A DNA stretch of 36,030 nt from Nemertoderma westbladi. Its lineage: Eukaryota > Xenacoelomorpha > Nemertodermatida > Nemertodermatidae. The DNA is taken from positions 1 through 36,030 of the forward strand of contig JAUCBJ010007351.1 in the NCBI GenBank assembly GCA_032718475.1, in the 5' to 3' direction. A program made the position numbers and the translations under genes. Each line of letters opens with the position of its first letter. Position 1 is the first letter of the stretch. Below, piece by piece: positions 18,150 through 28,800 of this stretch. The notes beneath the pieces are model-generated. The model ran no database searches. It was not told where the DNA came from and saw nothing but the letters and a program-made list of their open reading frames with translations.

Positions 18150-18300
18150 CAGAAATGGAAAAAATGAGAAAGCATGTCACTGGGGGTTGAACCAGCGCTC
18201 TACGTACGTTTCGGCCTATCAGGCCTCATCAGTAGCGCTAACCAGTTCTGCAACTAGCCTCGGACATTCACTCTCCCACCTAATCCACTTCTATTGAACA
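18150..18300 (-). mobile_element. tRNA-like SINE remnant
   Basis: On the - strand ACTGGTTAGCGCT resembles a tRNA A box. GGTTCAACCCC, about 50 nt later, matches the internal RNA polymerase III B box. Sequence between and around them does not fold as a normal tRNA but contains the hammerhead-like core listed separately. The outer limits are estimates; no tail or target duplication was defined. Confidence 0.45.
18189..18248 (-). ncRNA. Hammerhead ribozyme-like motif, type I with very short stem III
   Basis: Reading the - strand, CUGAUGA (18232-18226) is followed by stem II GGCCU/AGGCC with loop GAU (18225-18213), then GAAA (18212-18209). Next comes a mini stem III ACG-UA-CGU and A17, giving a GUA cleavage triplet with cleavage expected between 18201 and 18200. 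Stem I is AGCGCU (18239-18234) with AGCGCU (18199-18194), then an internal loop, then GAAC (18248-18245) with GUUC (18192-18189). All core bases of the hammerhead consensus are present. One blemish: the base pair next to the core in stem I is A opposite G. Short stem III forms are known in metazoan retrozymes, satellites and Penelope-like elements, where they act mainly as dimers. Confidence 0.6.
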
Positions 18301-18621
18301 GGCAGTCTTAAGTTGCATATTACAGTTATTACAATTATTATTACAGTTAATTGCAGTTGCATTAACAGCTGAACTCCACTTCATTTAAAATTAATTGCCT
18401 GACAGCGAGAGGCCTACTGCATTACCTACCTGTAGCTCCTATTAATAACTAGTAGCTATATTATTAACATAGCTCTAAACGCCACCATAAATATAAGCTA
18501 ACGTTTTTAAAACATAATTGATGTCATTTTTACATTTATTTATACAGCAACTAATATAATTTGTGCAGTTTCTATCACTTATAATATATATAATCATTTC
18601 GTAATGTTACAATTTTGGAAT
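18301..18621. other. Non-coding spacer
   Basis: I see no gene or clear repeat beyond AT-rich text in this stretch. Confidence 0.4.
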
Positions 18622-18773
18622 AAAACTACATACATATTTGTTGCAAAGTACTTTACAGTGTTCTGATCCTCGTGGCTTTATTTTCACTCACTCTCTAACG
18701 TTCGTTCGTGTAACAAAGCCACTCGGATCATCACACTGTAAAGTGCTACTTTACACACAAGTATGTAAATAGT
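18622..18773. mobile_element. Foldback MITE
   Basis: The left arm, about 60 bp (18622-18681, with GTACTTTACAGTG and CTGATCCTCGTGGCTTT), is an imperfect inverted repeat of 18713-18773 (AAAGCCACTCGGATCAT, CACTGTAAAGTGC). About 31 bp of spacer holds TTCGTTCGTG. Nearly the whole element would fold into one hairpin. No ORF. Confidence 0.7.
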
Positions 18774-18837
18774 TATTATATTGTATTTCTTTATTCATTT
18801 TTATTATTGCAGACATGTGCGGGAACTCTGAACTCAA

Positions 18838-19025
18838 TTAAATAAATCTCTCTCCAGGGGAAAATCGACACAAATAACCACTGATTTCACTCAAAAGTGA
18901 TAATGTAACCTGTTCGTATTGACTTTCGTTTATTGCTTAGGTTAGAATAACACGCCACTGTAAGCTGCTCCTTTATCTTAATTGATAAAAATTTAATATT
19001 AATAAGGGATTTTAATTCCCCGAGT
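18838..19025 (+). repeat. Diverged copy of the 15318-15582 MITE interior
   Basis: It shares CTCTCCAGGGGAAA, the TAACCTGTTC...TTTATTG block, ACGCCACTGTAA and CTGCTCCTTT with 15368-15520 in the same order and orientation. The G-rich ends are absent. Confidence 0.65.
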
Positions 19026-19662
19026 TTTCTACCTGTTTCTAATAATTTTACCCATGACTAGCAGGTTTCAGACTCTATGTTAGATCATTGGTTATGGGTA
19101 TACCCCAAATGTTTATTTTAAAACCAGCGAGTTTATCATTAAAATATACCTTTTTGAATAACAAAATCTTTCGTTCGTGGGGCAAAGGCCCCAAGAACAT
19201 GTATGTATTGTATATACATTGTATAGGTTTAAAATTCTAATTACAAATTACATTGTAAGATATTGAATAGCTAAGCCCTTATGACGTCTCTTATAGAACT
19301 ATATTAACTTATCTGAACCAAATAGGTTGAAATTTTGCAATTGCGATTTTATGCCATTAGGTGTTGCTTTAATGAAAACGTCAGCACCTATATTAGTATA
19401 TAATAATTACATTCGTGTTTTATTATATTACAAGGTCAGTTCGGGTCTTATCTTCTGTGTCATTGGTAGAGAAAACAACCAACTCCATGATGATGGAGGT
19501 GAATGATGGAAGTGCCATCTGGTACTGTAATTAGGATCCCCTACTTTTTCTTTCTCCTTTTATTGTGAAACGAACTTACTCTCTGCAAACTACCAACTGC
19601 AAAACCGAATAACTATGGGATTCAAACAAATACAACCGCAAAATTAAACAAATACTTCAGCA
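19026..19662. other. Upstream region of the 19663 gene
   Basis: It is non-coding, with a remnant of the dispersed-repeat GC end near 19175. Promoter elements for the downstream gene cannot be singled out. The text from about 19440 on is less AT-rich and may be 5' UTR. Confidence 0.3.
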
Positions 19663-20382
19663 ATGGGAATGGTCTTTTATAAGTCAGTACTATTATATGC
19701 TATTTACGGGATACTAAACATTACGGCCTGTTATGGCGTCACCTGTTATAACGAAAATTATTATAGCTTTGAAGCATCTACTGATTGGCTACAACAGGAG
19801 GTGAGCAAATTGGTATCATCCATGTCTAATAGCAATACGGTATGGTTACAAGACGCATCAGTCACAACAATACGACATAGAAACAAAAACATGGAACGCA
19901 ACTGCACAGAATGTGCCCATTACTTCGTGCGAATAATCAGTGTTCATGAATTGACCGGGGATGAGTTAATGATCAATGTTATCATTGAAATATGCATAAA
20001 GAGCGAGAGTGAATTGCCATGGAAGAGAATATGCCTGGCTCTGGATGAAGACCGATGTGCAGCATTCATGCTACAGCTAGAAGCTGGGTATCGTCTTAAT
20101 CAGCAGAGGACCGACGGCGTGAAACATGGTCAGGATGAATTCCTCCGGGTCTTGTACATGATTAGAGCCTCTATGAGAGACGAGCTGACTGAAATATACA
20201 GTTCTTGTCATGTCATGTGTTGTCCTGGTGAGTGTCTTACTGATCCAGTCTGGCAGAGGAACCTAGCTACAACTACTACCAGGGCAGTCGAAGAAACAAC
20301 AACAGCAGGATGCAGTTCAGTTGTTGCTACTTTGGTATTTCCTATGATTTTGGTGATGGTGATATTGAGTGGAGTCTTTTAG
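19663..20382 (+). CDS. Secreted cysteine-rich protein, probably GPI-anchored, unknown family
   Basis: This intact 239-codon frame starts at ATG in the context TCAGCAATGG. Residues 1-25 form a signal peptide (hydrophobic LLYAIYGILNI core). The mature part has ten cysteines (28, 81, 84, 111, 124, 132, 182, 186, 187, 191), one N-glycosylation site at N80, and a Thr-rich stalk (203-214). A possible GPI attachment site around G216-S218 is followed by an uncharged 20-residue hydrophobic tail ending at F239. The tail could instead be a transmembrane segment with no cytoplasmic domain. It would sit on the outer cell surface or be released. I do not recognise the fold. A poly(A) signal 54 bases after the stop suggests a real transcription unit with a single coding exon, or the last exon plus start. 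No retroelement features are seen. Confidence 0.7.
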   Translation: MGMVFYKSVLLYAIYGILNITACYGVTCYNENYYSFEASTDWLQQEVSKLVSSMSNSNTVWLQDASVTTIRHRNKNMERNCTECAHYFVRIISVHELTGDELMINVIIEICIKSESELPWKRICLALDEDRCAAFMLQLEAGYRLNQQRTDGVKHGQDEFLRVLYMIRASMRDELTEIYSSCHVMCCPGECLTDPVWQRNLATTTTRAVEETTTAGCSSVVATLVFPMILVMVILSGVF

Positions 20383-20435
20383 AACATAATCCACTTTGTG
20401 TGATAATGTATTACCATTGATATAACATGTATTTT

Positions 20436-20441
20436 AATAAA
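20436..20441 (+). promoter_or_regulatory. Poly(A) signal AATAAA of the 19663 gene
   Basis: A canonical hexamer lies 54 bases past the stop codon, in the correct orientation and at a usual distance for a short 3' UTR. Confidence 0.6.
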
Positions 20442-21249
20442 ATTTATAGGAACTTTAATTATTTTATCTTAAGTGCCACTTAAATATTTTAGACGTGACT
20501 TTATAATTTAAGATAATAAATTATAAATTTATACCTCCCCCTTCAGTTTGTGTAACAGGGATTCTAATCCGTCCTCATATTCGGTGGTTTGATAGCAATA
20601 AATTTTAGAAACGTCTACAATATAATGTTTTATTAATAATTAATAATAATAATAAAGTAATAATAAAGTCGCGTCTAAAATACGTGTTACTACAGTACAT
20701 GTCAGTGTGGAATACATTATTGAGTAAAAATACTAAATATATGTCCAACTGATATACAATCAGTGTTTATGTAATATTGCCAGAGACGCTATCTAAGGTT
20801 GGGGGTGAGTCACGCAGTCTGTGAGGACATGATGCAGATGGACCGAGCCATGAAGTATTTGCATGCATATGTTTGCATTCATTTTAATTGATTTGTTACA
20901 AAAAAATTTTACATTACTTAATGCAAAGTGCAAACACCACAACAATATCAACAACCGACAGCCAACAATCTGCAAACCACTGCCGAAAAAGATAAATTTG
21001 AAACTGAAACTTTACTTTAGTTTATTGATTTGGTTATAATGGCCTTGCACTACAACCTTCACATTCATTGATAATTAACATTAATTAGTGCTAATAATGG
21101 TTGTTGTTTGTCGACGTGATGTTTACGTACACCTTTGCAAAGCCATTTATTAATTTTTTAATAATTGAGCATAATGGGCTAATGTATGTACCAATTATAG
21201 TCTAGGGTTACATATATCAACATTCACATATGATTAGTGAACTTGCGGC

Positions 21250-21490
21250 CAGAATATGGAAGAATACCAGGTTTTAATTTTTCGATCGGAATTTTATTGG
21301 AATTTTATTTGTGATGATGAAAAATTTCTATTTTTTAAATTTTCCCTTATTAAATGTTTTTTATTTCTATCTATATCCTGTACAGATACTAATTAGTTTA
21401 TTGGTTTGGTTATATTTAGCCCTTCTGCAATCTCGCCTTTCTAAATTCTTCAAATGGGGAATTACACTGCAATGTGAAACATTGGCCGTG
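21250..21490 (+). repeat. Dispersed repeat related to 10066-10190
   Basis: TATCCTGTACAGATACTAATTAGTTTATTG aligns with the 10.1-kb copy, as does the following GGTTA...AGCCCTT block. The start, GAAGAATACCAGGTTTT at about 21259, is the reverse complement of a word at the end of the 10.1-kb copy, so it may mark a terminal inverted repeat. Confidence 0.5.
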
Positions 21491-24400
21491 AACTTTTAAC
21501 ATGCACTAGTTTTATGTTCTTGCGGGATTTCATATCTAGACATACTAGATACTTTTTACATACTTCGTTGAAAGTTGATGCTCATGTGTGACCCAGACCT
21601 AAACATAATATTTGCTTTATCTTTCAAAATATTATTTAATATGCTTTTTACCAATATACTCGTCAATTTAACCGTATTAAGTTATTAATTTCGACAATAT
21701 TAATAATCGGGCTTGTTGACAGCCATACCATATATGTTTAACCCAGTATTAATCTTCATGACAATCTTGTGGATAGTTTAATACTGAACAAGTATTAATT
21801 TCATTCTCATTTGTATTTGAAATTTATTTGTGTATCAAGCACAACAATACGTGGTATTAGTAACCATGCTTATTGGCAGCCTCCCCAGTAATGTGAAAAT
21901 TTCGGTTGCTAATCACCTTTCATATCATTATTTTATTACCGTTGTTGAGCAACAACTCAGAATCAATCTTTTTTGAATGTCGTTGTGTGCGTCAATTGGG
22001 CGTTAATAATAAAGTTAGTCGTATGTGCACAAAGGGGGGGTCTGACCAGGACCTAAAATAATAAATATACTGCCCCGAGAATGAAACTTTATATTTTTTG
22101 GTATTGTGAAACTCCATTTGTTTATATTTAAAATATATTCACCACAGTTAATGTCAGTCTGCGTTTTGGAAAAACATTTGAAACAAAAAAGGACGAGCGC
22201 AACGAGGCTGATGAAGGAGCCTAGTATTATTGTAAAACGAAAAATGTCAAACTTAACTTAAATATCCCTAATTAGTGAATATCAACGTAATATTGTATTT
22301 ATTATAACTACAACATGTGTTTATTATATCTACAAAATATTGAAGTTAGGACAATTGCTACCCAACAAATTGTTTTAAAATCATGGGTCGCAATTGTCCG
22401 GGTCGCAATTTGGCCGGGTCGTAATTTTCCGAACACCCAAAATATTGTACTGTATAGTGATATGTTTAGTACATTGAAACTTATGTTTAGTGATATACTT
22501 ATTATTAGTTAAATTATGTTTAGATTCTATTGGTTTGGTACTTATTATTGGTTTCTTACTTATCTTACTTACTTATATTTCTTACTTACTTAAACCAGGG
22601 AAATATAAGGGGAAATAACACAGAATTACTGTACAAGAAGTAGCGAAATAAAGCAAGTAGAAAATGAAATAAAGCTTTATATATTTATGTACATTGTATT
22701 TTATTAGTCAGCTCCTCCGCTCCAACTCCCTGTGTTTGCGTGGGGGTCGGCGGTCCTGGAGGTGTCTCGGGTTCGGGGACGGAGCTGGTCTGCGTGGGTC
22801 TGACCTACCAGACAATTACTGATTTGGTGGTGGCATACGTGCTATTTATTGTTGGTGCGATGTTTAATTGTTTTTATTGTTTGTTCATATCTGTTTCCTA
22901 ATGAAATGCTGGTTGTATAAAAATAAAAAAAATTTTATTAGTCAGACAGAAAGATATTATGTTACTTAAAATAAATAAAATGAAGATGGAGGAAACAACT
23001 TTCCCACAGGAACCCGTCGAGAATCATAAGATAAAATAATTTCGATGTGAATTCGAACTTATTGCATTTCTGAGATAAATGCAGATCTTGATTTTAGATG
23101 TATGTAATTAATTAATGGACTGAAATAATACAGGACTCGGGGCAGTTACTTAATATATTCTAAATAATTAAATAATCGTGTGAAACAAATATGAAAAAAT
23201 TAGAGACTGATGTAAGTATGCTTTGAAACAGTGCACTACGAAACATGAGTAACACCTGCGTGTTAATGTGTGAGGTGTGGGACTTGACGAACTACAAAAT
23301 TGTGCGCTTGAGAATTGCGTGCAAAAGAAATTGAGTGTGTGTGACGCACTCAATAAAATACGTGTGGTGTATTTTCACCCTATGGATTGTAAAAGGGGCG
23401 GGGAGCCTCCGGGGTATTGACATTACATTTTTAACGAGTAGTTAATGTATCAATACTTAACATTCTGGAATCACATAGGTGTGGCACTATAAAATTGCTC
23501 TAAACTCAAAATTTTTACACACACCTCGCGTTTACCCACCAATGATTTTGCCGATTCACTGTGCGAGGGTAAAACGCCAAAAGTTTCTTAACCCTATAAG
23601 AAATACAACCAGGCTGATAGTGATTAAAATCGGCCACTTGCCAGGATGTCGAAGTGTATTTTAAGATAGAAATTCCAGGTTCCCTGTGATGCTGTATCGG
23701 GGTGGGGGGTCAAAATGGGAAAAAGCTGTTAGCGCCCCAATTGTAAGCCAACCTAAAGGTCAATTTACAATAGGGAACCTGCCAACTAACCCACAGGCCC
23801 ACTACATGGCCGCGTTCACTAAATGTTAAACCTATTGTCCTTTATCTGCTTGTTTATTGGTATATTAGTGTGTATAATTAATGATATTAAGGATATTCAT
23901 ACTATGTATAACTAGAGACGGGCCTAGCGGCCCGCGTGAAGCAAGTCGTAGGAGACAGACAATACGAGTCAAGTAAAAGCTTATTGTTATGTCTGATAAT
24001 AAATTAGTGTGGGCGTAGTTCCGGTGGTGTACGAGAAATTTTCTAGACAACTTCAAACTATAATTATTATGTTGTGAATTAGAAAATAATTATGAATTAT
24101 AAATGAATTATAAAAGCTGTTGTGATTATAGAAGATAGATAGCAGTTAGCGAAATGATTATTTTGTTCTATCGGATAGAGTAGTCAGAGAGGAGTCGAGG
24201 TGTCTATTGATTAATAATAATAACAGCAGTTGTCATGAATTTAATACAATCGCTCACAAGAAGTGATAAGACAAATTCGTTCTTATTTTTGTAATAAATA
24301 AAACAAGTTGAGATGTTTCAATCATGACCTACTATAGATACGACCCGCCAAGCTGCTGCAAGTGAACTTTAGTGGGCCAGTTATTTCTCTTATATAGAAC

Positions 24401-24874
24401 CCCTGAAACAATAGGTCTAGCGCGTCGAAAGTACTTGTCCCTAACTAAAATTATGTCCTCTTTCAGATGAGACAAATAAAAATTTAATAGCTCCAGTAGT
24501 TTTCGAGATATGAGTAGTTCCTGGCACCCATACCATATCCAAGCCTATTACGTATAATATAAATAAATGATAAATATGTTAACTTAAGTAATTTCACGGG
24601 TAAATATATAAAATAGGAGTAATTGTTGAGAGTTGAGAGGAGTTGTTACATTGTTGAGAGTTAACTGATTGTTAAGACTGAAGGTAAATGTAGTAGGGTG
24701 TTGTACCGCTGTTATAGGCTGCATTGTATGGTTTATTTGAATTATTTCATTTGATTAACTTGTTTTCTTGAATTTAACAACATTCTTTATTAGGGAATTT
24801 AGATTCAAAATGCGAAAATCTAGAACATAAACGTATCACCTGAACAACACAATTTGGAACTGAAACGCCTTCCC

Positions 24875-24932
24875 CGAATAAACGCCCCCCTCGAATAAAC
24901 GCCCCCTCGAATAAACGCCCCCTAATTTGCAA
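24875..24932 (+). repeat. Short tandem array of CGAATAAACGCCCCC
   Basis: Three units of CGAATAAACGCCCCC(C)T in a row, periods 16-17. No coding or structural role is visible. Confidence 0.8.
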
Positions 24933-25220
24933 TATATAAACTTAAAGGCTCAGGCTCTTATTCAAGTAAATACGGTATAACACTACAGGGAGTATACAGG
25001 TATAGGATACATTTCCGTTGAAAGCATTTGATGGGTATACACTGTACATGTGGTATATTGGGCATATAGTCTATTTTAGTACTGAACCGCTTGGAATATG
25101 TACTAATGATAAACGTCGTATAGGCACAGTTATGGGTACACCTACCAACGCGTAGTTATACGTAGCACTTACGCGTAGTTAAAATTAAACTCTAAAACTG
25201 GTGATATATGACCCAATGTG

Positions 25221-25250
25221 TCGAACTACGCGTAGCTACGCGTAGTTCGA
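25221..25250. repeat. Perfect 30-bp palindrome
   Basis: TCGAACTACGCGTAG and its exact complement meet with no spacer. Two further ACGCGTAGTT words lie at 25148 and 25171, so four ACGCGTAG words occur in about 100 bp. Confidence 0.9.
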
Positions 25251-25892
25251 AAAGGTTTACCCAATAAACATTCATACCACGATGAGGATGATTTTTTCTT
25301 TTACTAAAATATTTACATTTTCGAATAAAATATAGCTAATCTAACACCAGTCTTAAAGTAAATAGTTTTATATATATATATATTTATTATATATATATTT
25401 ATTATTATTATTAAAAACAAACAATTCAACAATTACAATTAAACAACAACATTAAAAACTGCATACTACTAGTATACTTAGATTACTTGATACCCCCCCC
25501 CCCCCCCAGCCACAGACCCCACTACTAAATACTATAGCCACTTCCTAGGCGCCAACATTTCCGAACACAGAAGCATGGCTTATTTTGTGCTAGAAAATAT
25601 ATTATTTTTAATACTTAATTTTTTATTTTAATGTCATATTTTTTTTTTTTTTAATTATGCTTATTAATGCTACTGTACAAACATTTTTTTGCAGTAGTAT
25701 GGTATAATACTACACAATTTATTTGTCTAGATTTGCCAGTTTTGGTTGAGTATTCATTGACAGCTGATCACCATCTTACTTTATTTTTGCTGTAATGGTT
25801 GCCGTATACATAATAGGAATAGGATAGATGTAATATTTTTATTGTATGTTTATAGAATGTGTATTTCATGGAATATACAGTACGGTACGGAG

Positions 25893-28800
25893 TTATTGGA
25901 GATTGATAAGGTATGTCTTTAGAAGTTTTTTTACTTTGTATAACGATTTTGAGGTTTGAATTTCGGCCGGTATGATGTTCCATAGTTTGACTGCCTGATA
26001 TGATATTGTGGATTTTCCGTAGTTCGTTTGATAAAGTGGGAGCCGATAGTGGTGGTTTTGTGCCGCGCGAGTTGGATACTTATGTACAGTACTTATTGGA
26101 ACTAGGGTTGATTTAAGTCCTTCTGGAAGATGTTGGAGTCCTAATCGGTGACGGAAAATGTACAGTAAACAACGATACTTATAGAGTGATTTAAGTTTTA
26201 GTATGTTTAGATTCTTAAACAACTCATGGGTAGGAAAGTTATATGGTTTTAAAAAGATAATTCGGATGTATCTCTTTTGTAGTTTAATTAACTGGTTTAG
26301 AACTGTATCGTGTTGAACCTCATGACAATTACCCCAGGCTGTTAAGGCAAAGGAAATATGGGACTCGATCAATGTGTGATAAACACTTAATCTGATTTTA
26401 AATGGTATGAAGTGTTTGATTTTATTTATTATCCCAATATTTTTTGATATTTTAACTCTGATGTGATCGACGTGCCTATTCCACTTTAAATTTTCACTAA
26501 TGTAAATACCCAGGAATTTTATATGATTTACTTGTTCAATTTTGCAACCTCCGATTTTTAAATATTTTCCTAGTGATGATTGGTGATTAGAATTATTTTT
26601 AAATATGATGTACTTTGTTTTTGTGATATTTAAGGATAATTTATTTGTATTTAACCAAATCATAACTTTCTCTAGTTCGAGATTTGCTTCCCGTAAAATT
26701 TCAGAAATGTTTTTACCGGTTAGAAATATATTACAATCGTCAGCAAAGAGGATAAAATTTAACGTTTTTGATGAAGAAATTATGTCGTTCATGTATATTA
26801 AAAATAATAAAGGAGCTAGTATTGATCCTTGGGGTACACCGCATTTGATTAATTGTTGGTTTGATAAAGTTGATTTGTATTGAACTGACTGATATCTCTC
26901 TTCCAGGTAGCTTTTAAACCATTGCAAGGCTAATCCCCTTATTCCATAGTGTTCGAGTTTTTTAAATAATACATTGTGATCGACCGTATCGAACGCTTTC
27001 GATAGGTCTACGAATATTCCCAGAGTCGATTGTTTCGCTTCAGTGTTTTCCGTGAGGTTTTGAAGAAGTAGAGATATTGCTTGGTCGACTGATCGCCCTG
27101 TACGGAAACCGAATTGAGTGTCAATAAGTAATTTATGTTTGGCAAGAAATCCACTGAATTGTAAATAGACAGTCTTTTCTAAAAGTTTTGACAAAAAAGG
27201 TAGAACACTAATGGGGCGATAATTTTGAAACAGATTGGCGTCACCATTCTTAAAAATTGGTACAACTTTGGAGAGTTTCATATTTTTAGGTACAATACCA
27301 GTTTTTAAACTAAAGTTAATTAGATGAGTGACGGGATCTGATATATATTGGATTATTTGTTTAAAAATTATAACATTTACCCCGTCTAGACCAGTGGAAA
27401 TTTTGTTAGGCAGTGCATTGACCATATTTATGACTTCTTCATTGGTTACCGGACTGAAAAAAATGGACTCTGATAAGGAATTTCCTAGATAGCTTTCTAC
27501 CGTACAGTCGGTTTTGGGGATTTTATTAGCGAGATTTTGCCCAACTGCTGCAAAGTAGGTATTGAATCCATTAGATATTTCCGTTTCATTAGATGATAGT
27601 TTATTATTTACAAGAAATGTACTTGATATTTTACTTTTGTGTTTATTATTCATAAGTTCTCTTATTACTCCCCATGTTTTTGAGATGTTGTTTTTGTATT
27701 TTTCAAACAGATTTGAGTAGTGAAATTTCCTGGCATTACGTATAATCTGGGTTAGGTTATTTTTGTAGTTAATATATAATTGCCTATTTTGTATAGTAGG
27801 ATTTTTAAGGAGGATACCGTATAGTTGGTGCTTTTGTTTTATCGATGTGAATATGGACTCTGTAATCCACGGTTTGCTTTCGTTGATTATTTTGCATTCT
27901 TTTAGTGGAAAACATGTGTTGAATAAATTCTGATACTTTTGCATAAAATTATTGTAGGCGTTGTTGATATCGTCTTCTAGTGTAATGTTATCCCATCTGT
28001 TATTTTCATGCAACGATTTCAAAAGTTTTATAAATTTTTCCTTATTTTGGACGGATATATCGCGTTTGTAGTATATTTTATGTTTCCCAGGAGGACTGTT
28101 TATTGGTATATTACATTCGACCATAATCGGTAGGTGATCCGAAATGTCAGCCAACAGTATACCTGTGTGTACAACTGAGCCATAATCATTTGTTATAATG
28201 TTATCAATAGCTGATGCCGAGTGGTCTGTGAATCTGGTGGGTTTGTTTATTAGTGGCACAAAGCAGTGGTTTGTTATCTTTTCCAAGAATTCCATTGGTA
28301 TAGATGATTTATTTATGTGTAGGATATTGATGTTAAAGTCTCCAAGGATATAGGCAATTTTACCTTCAGAATTAATTTTTCTTAGGCTTTTTTCTAAGTT
28401 ATCGAAGAATGGTACAGTATCTGTCCCTGGTGGGCGGTATAGACAACCAAATATAACGTTTTTATTGTTTTCCCGTTGCCATTCGACGAAAGTGGATTCA
28501 TAAGTGTTTGGAATAAAATTGCCGATATCAGGTCTTGGAGAACAGTTTAAGTTATCTGCAATGTACAAACCACATCCACCACCCGTTTGATCTTTTCTGT
28601 GGTTGTAAAAAAAATTATAATTATTAATTTTAAATGTGTCGTGATTGATGTTTGTTTGCCATGTTTCAGAAACCGCTATCACAGGGAAATTTAGGGGAAT
28701 GCATTTTAAAGTTTCCTTAAGTGCCTCAAGATTTTTATTCAGACTCCGTATATTACAGTGAAACATGGCAATGCTTGTTATAGAATTTTGTTGGATAGAT

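Larger units (their letters stand above)
20442..25637. other. Long non-coding region with dispersed and simple repeats
   Basis: No gene is supported over 5.2 kb; short ORFs here show no family features. Contents: a TAA-rich tract at 20620-20665; a copy of the 10.1-kb repeat at 21250-21490; three GGGTCGCAATT units at 22385-22430; CTTACTTA repeats near 22558-22592; a GC-rich patch of unknown nature at 22715-22810; a 16-base word shared with 10534 (ACTAGAGACGGGCCTA) near 23911; CGAATAAACGCCCCC units at 24875-24932; a palindrome at 25221-25250; TATATA runs at 25365-25405; and a C run near 25493. Confidence 0.5.

Noticed and set aside
22208-22250. Second hammerhead-like CTGATGA...GAAA on the + strand
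   Set aside because: The bases between do not form stem II and no cleavage triplet with stem I pairing is present.
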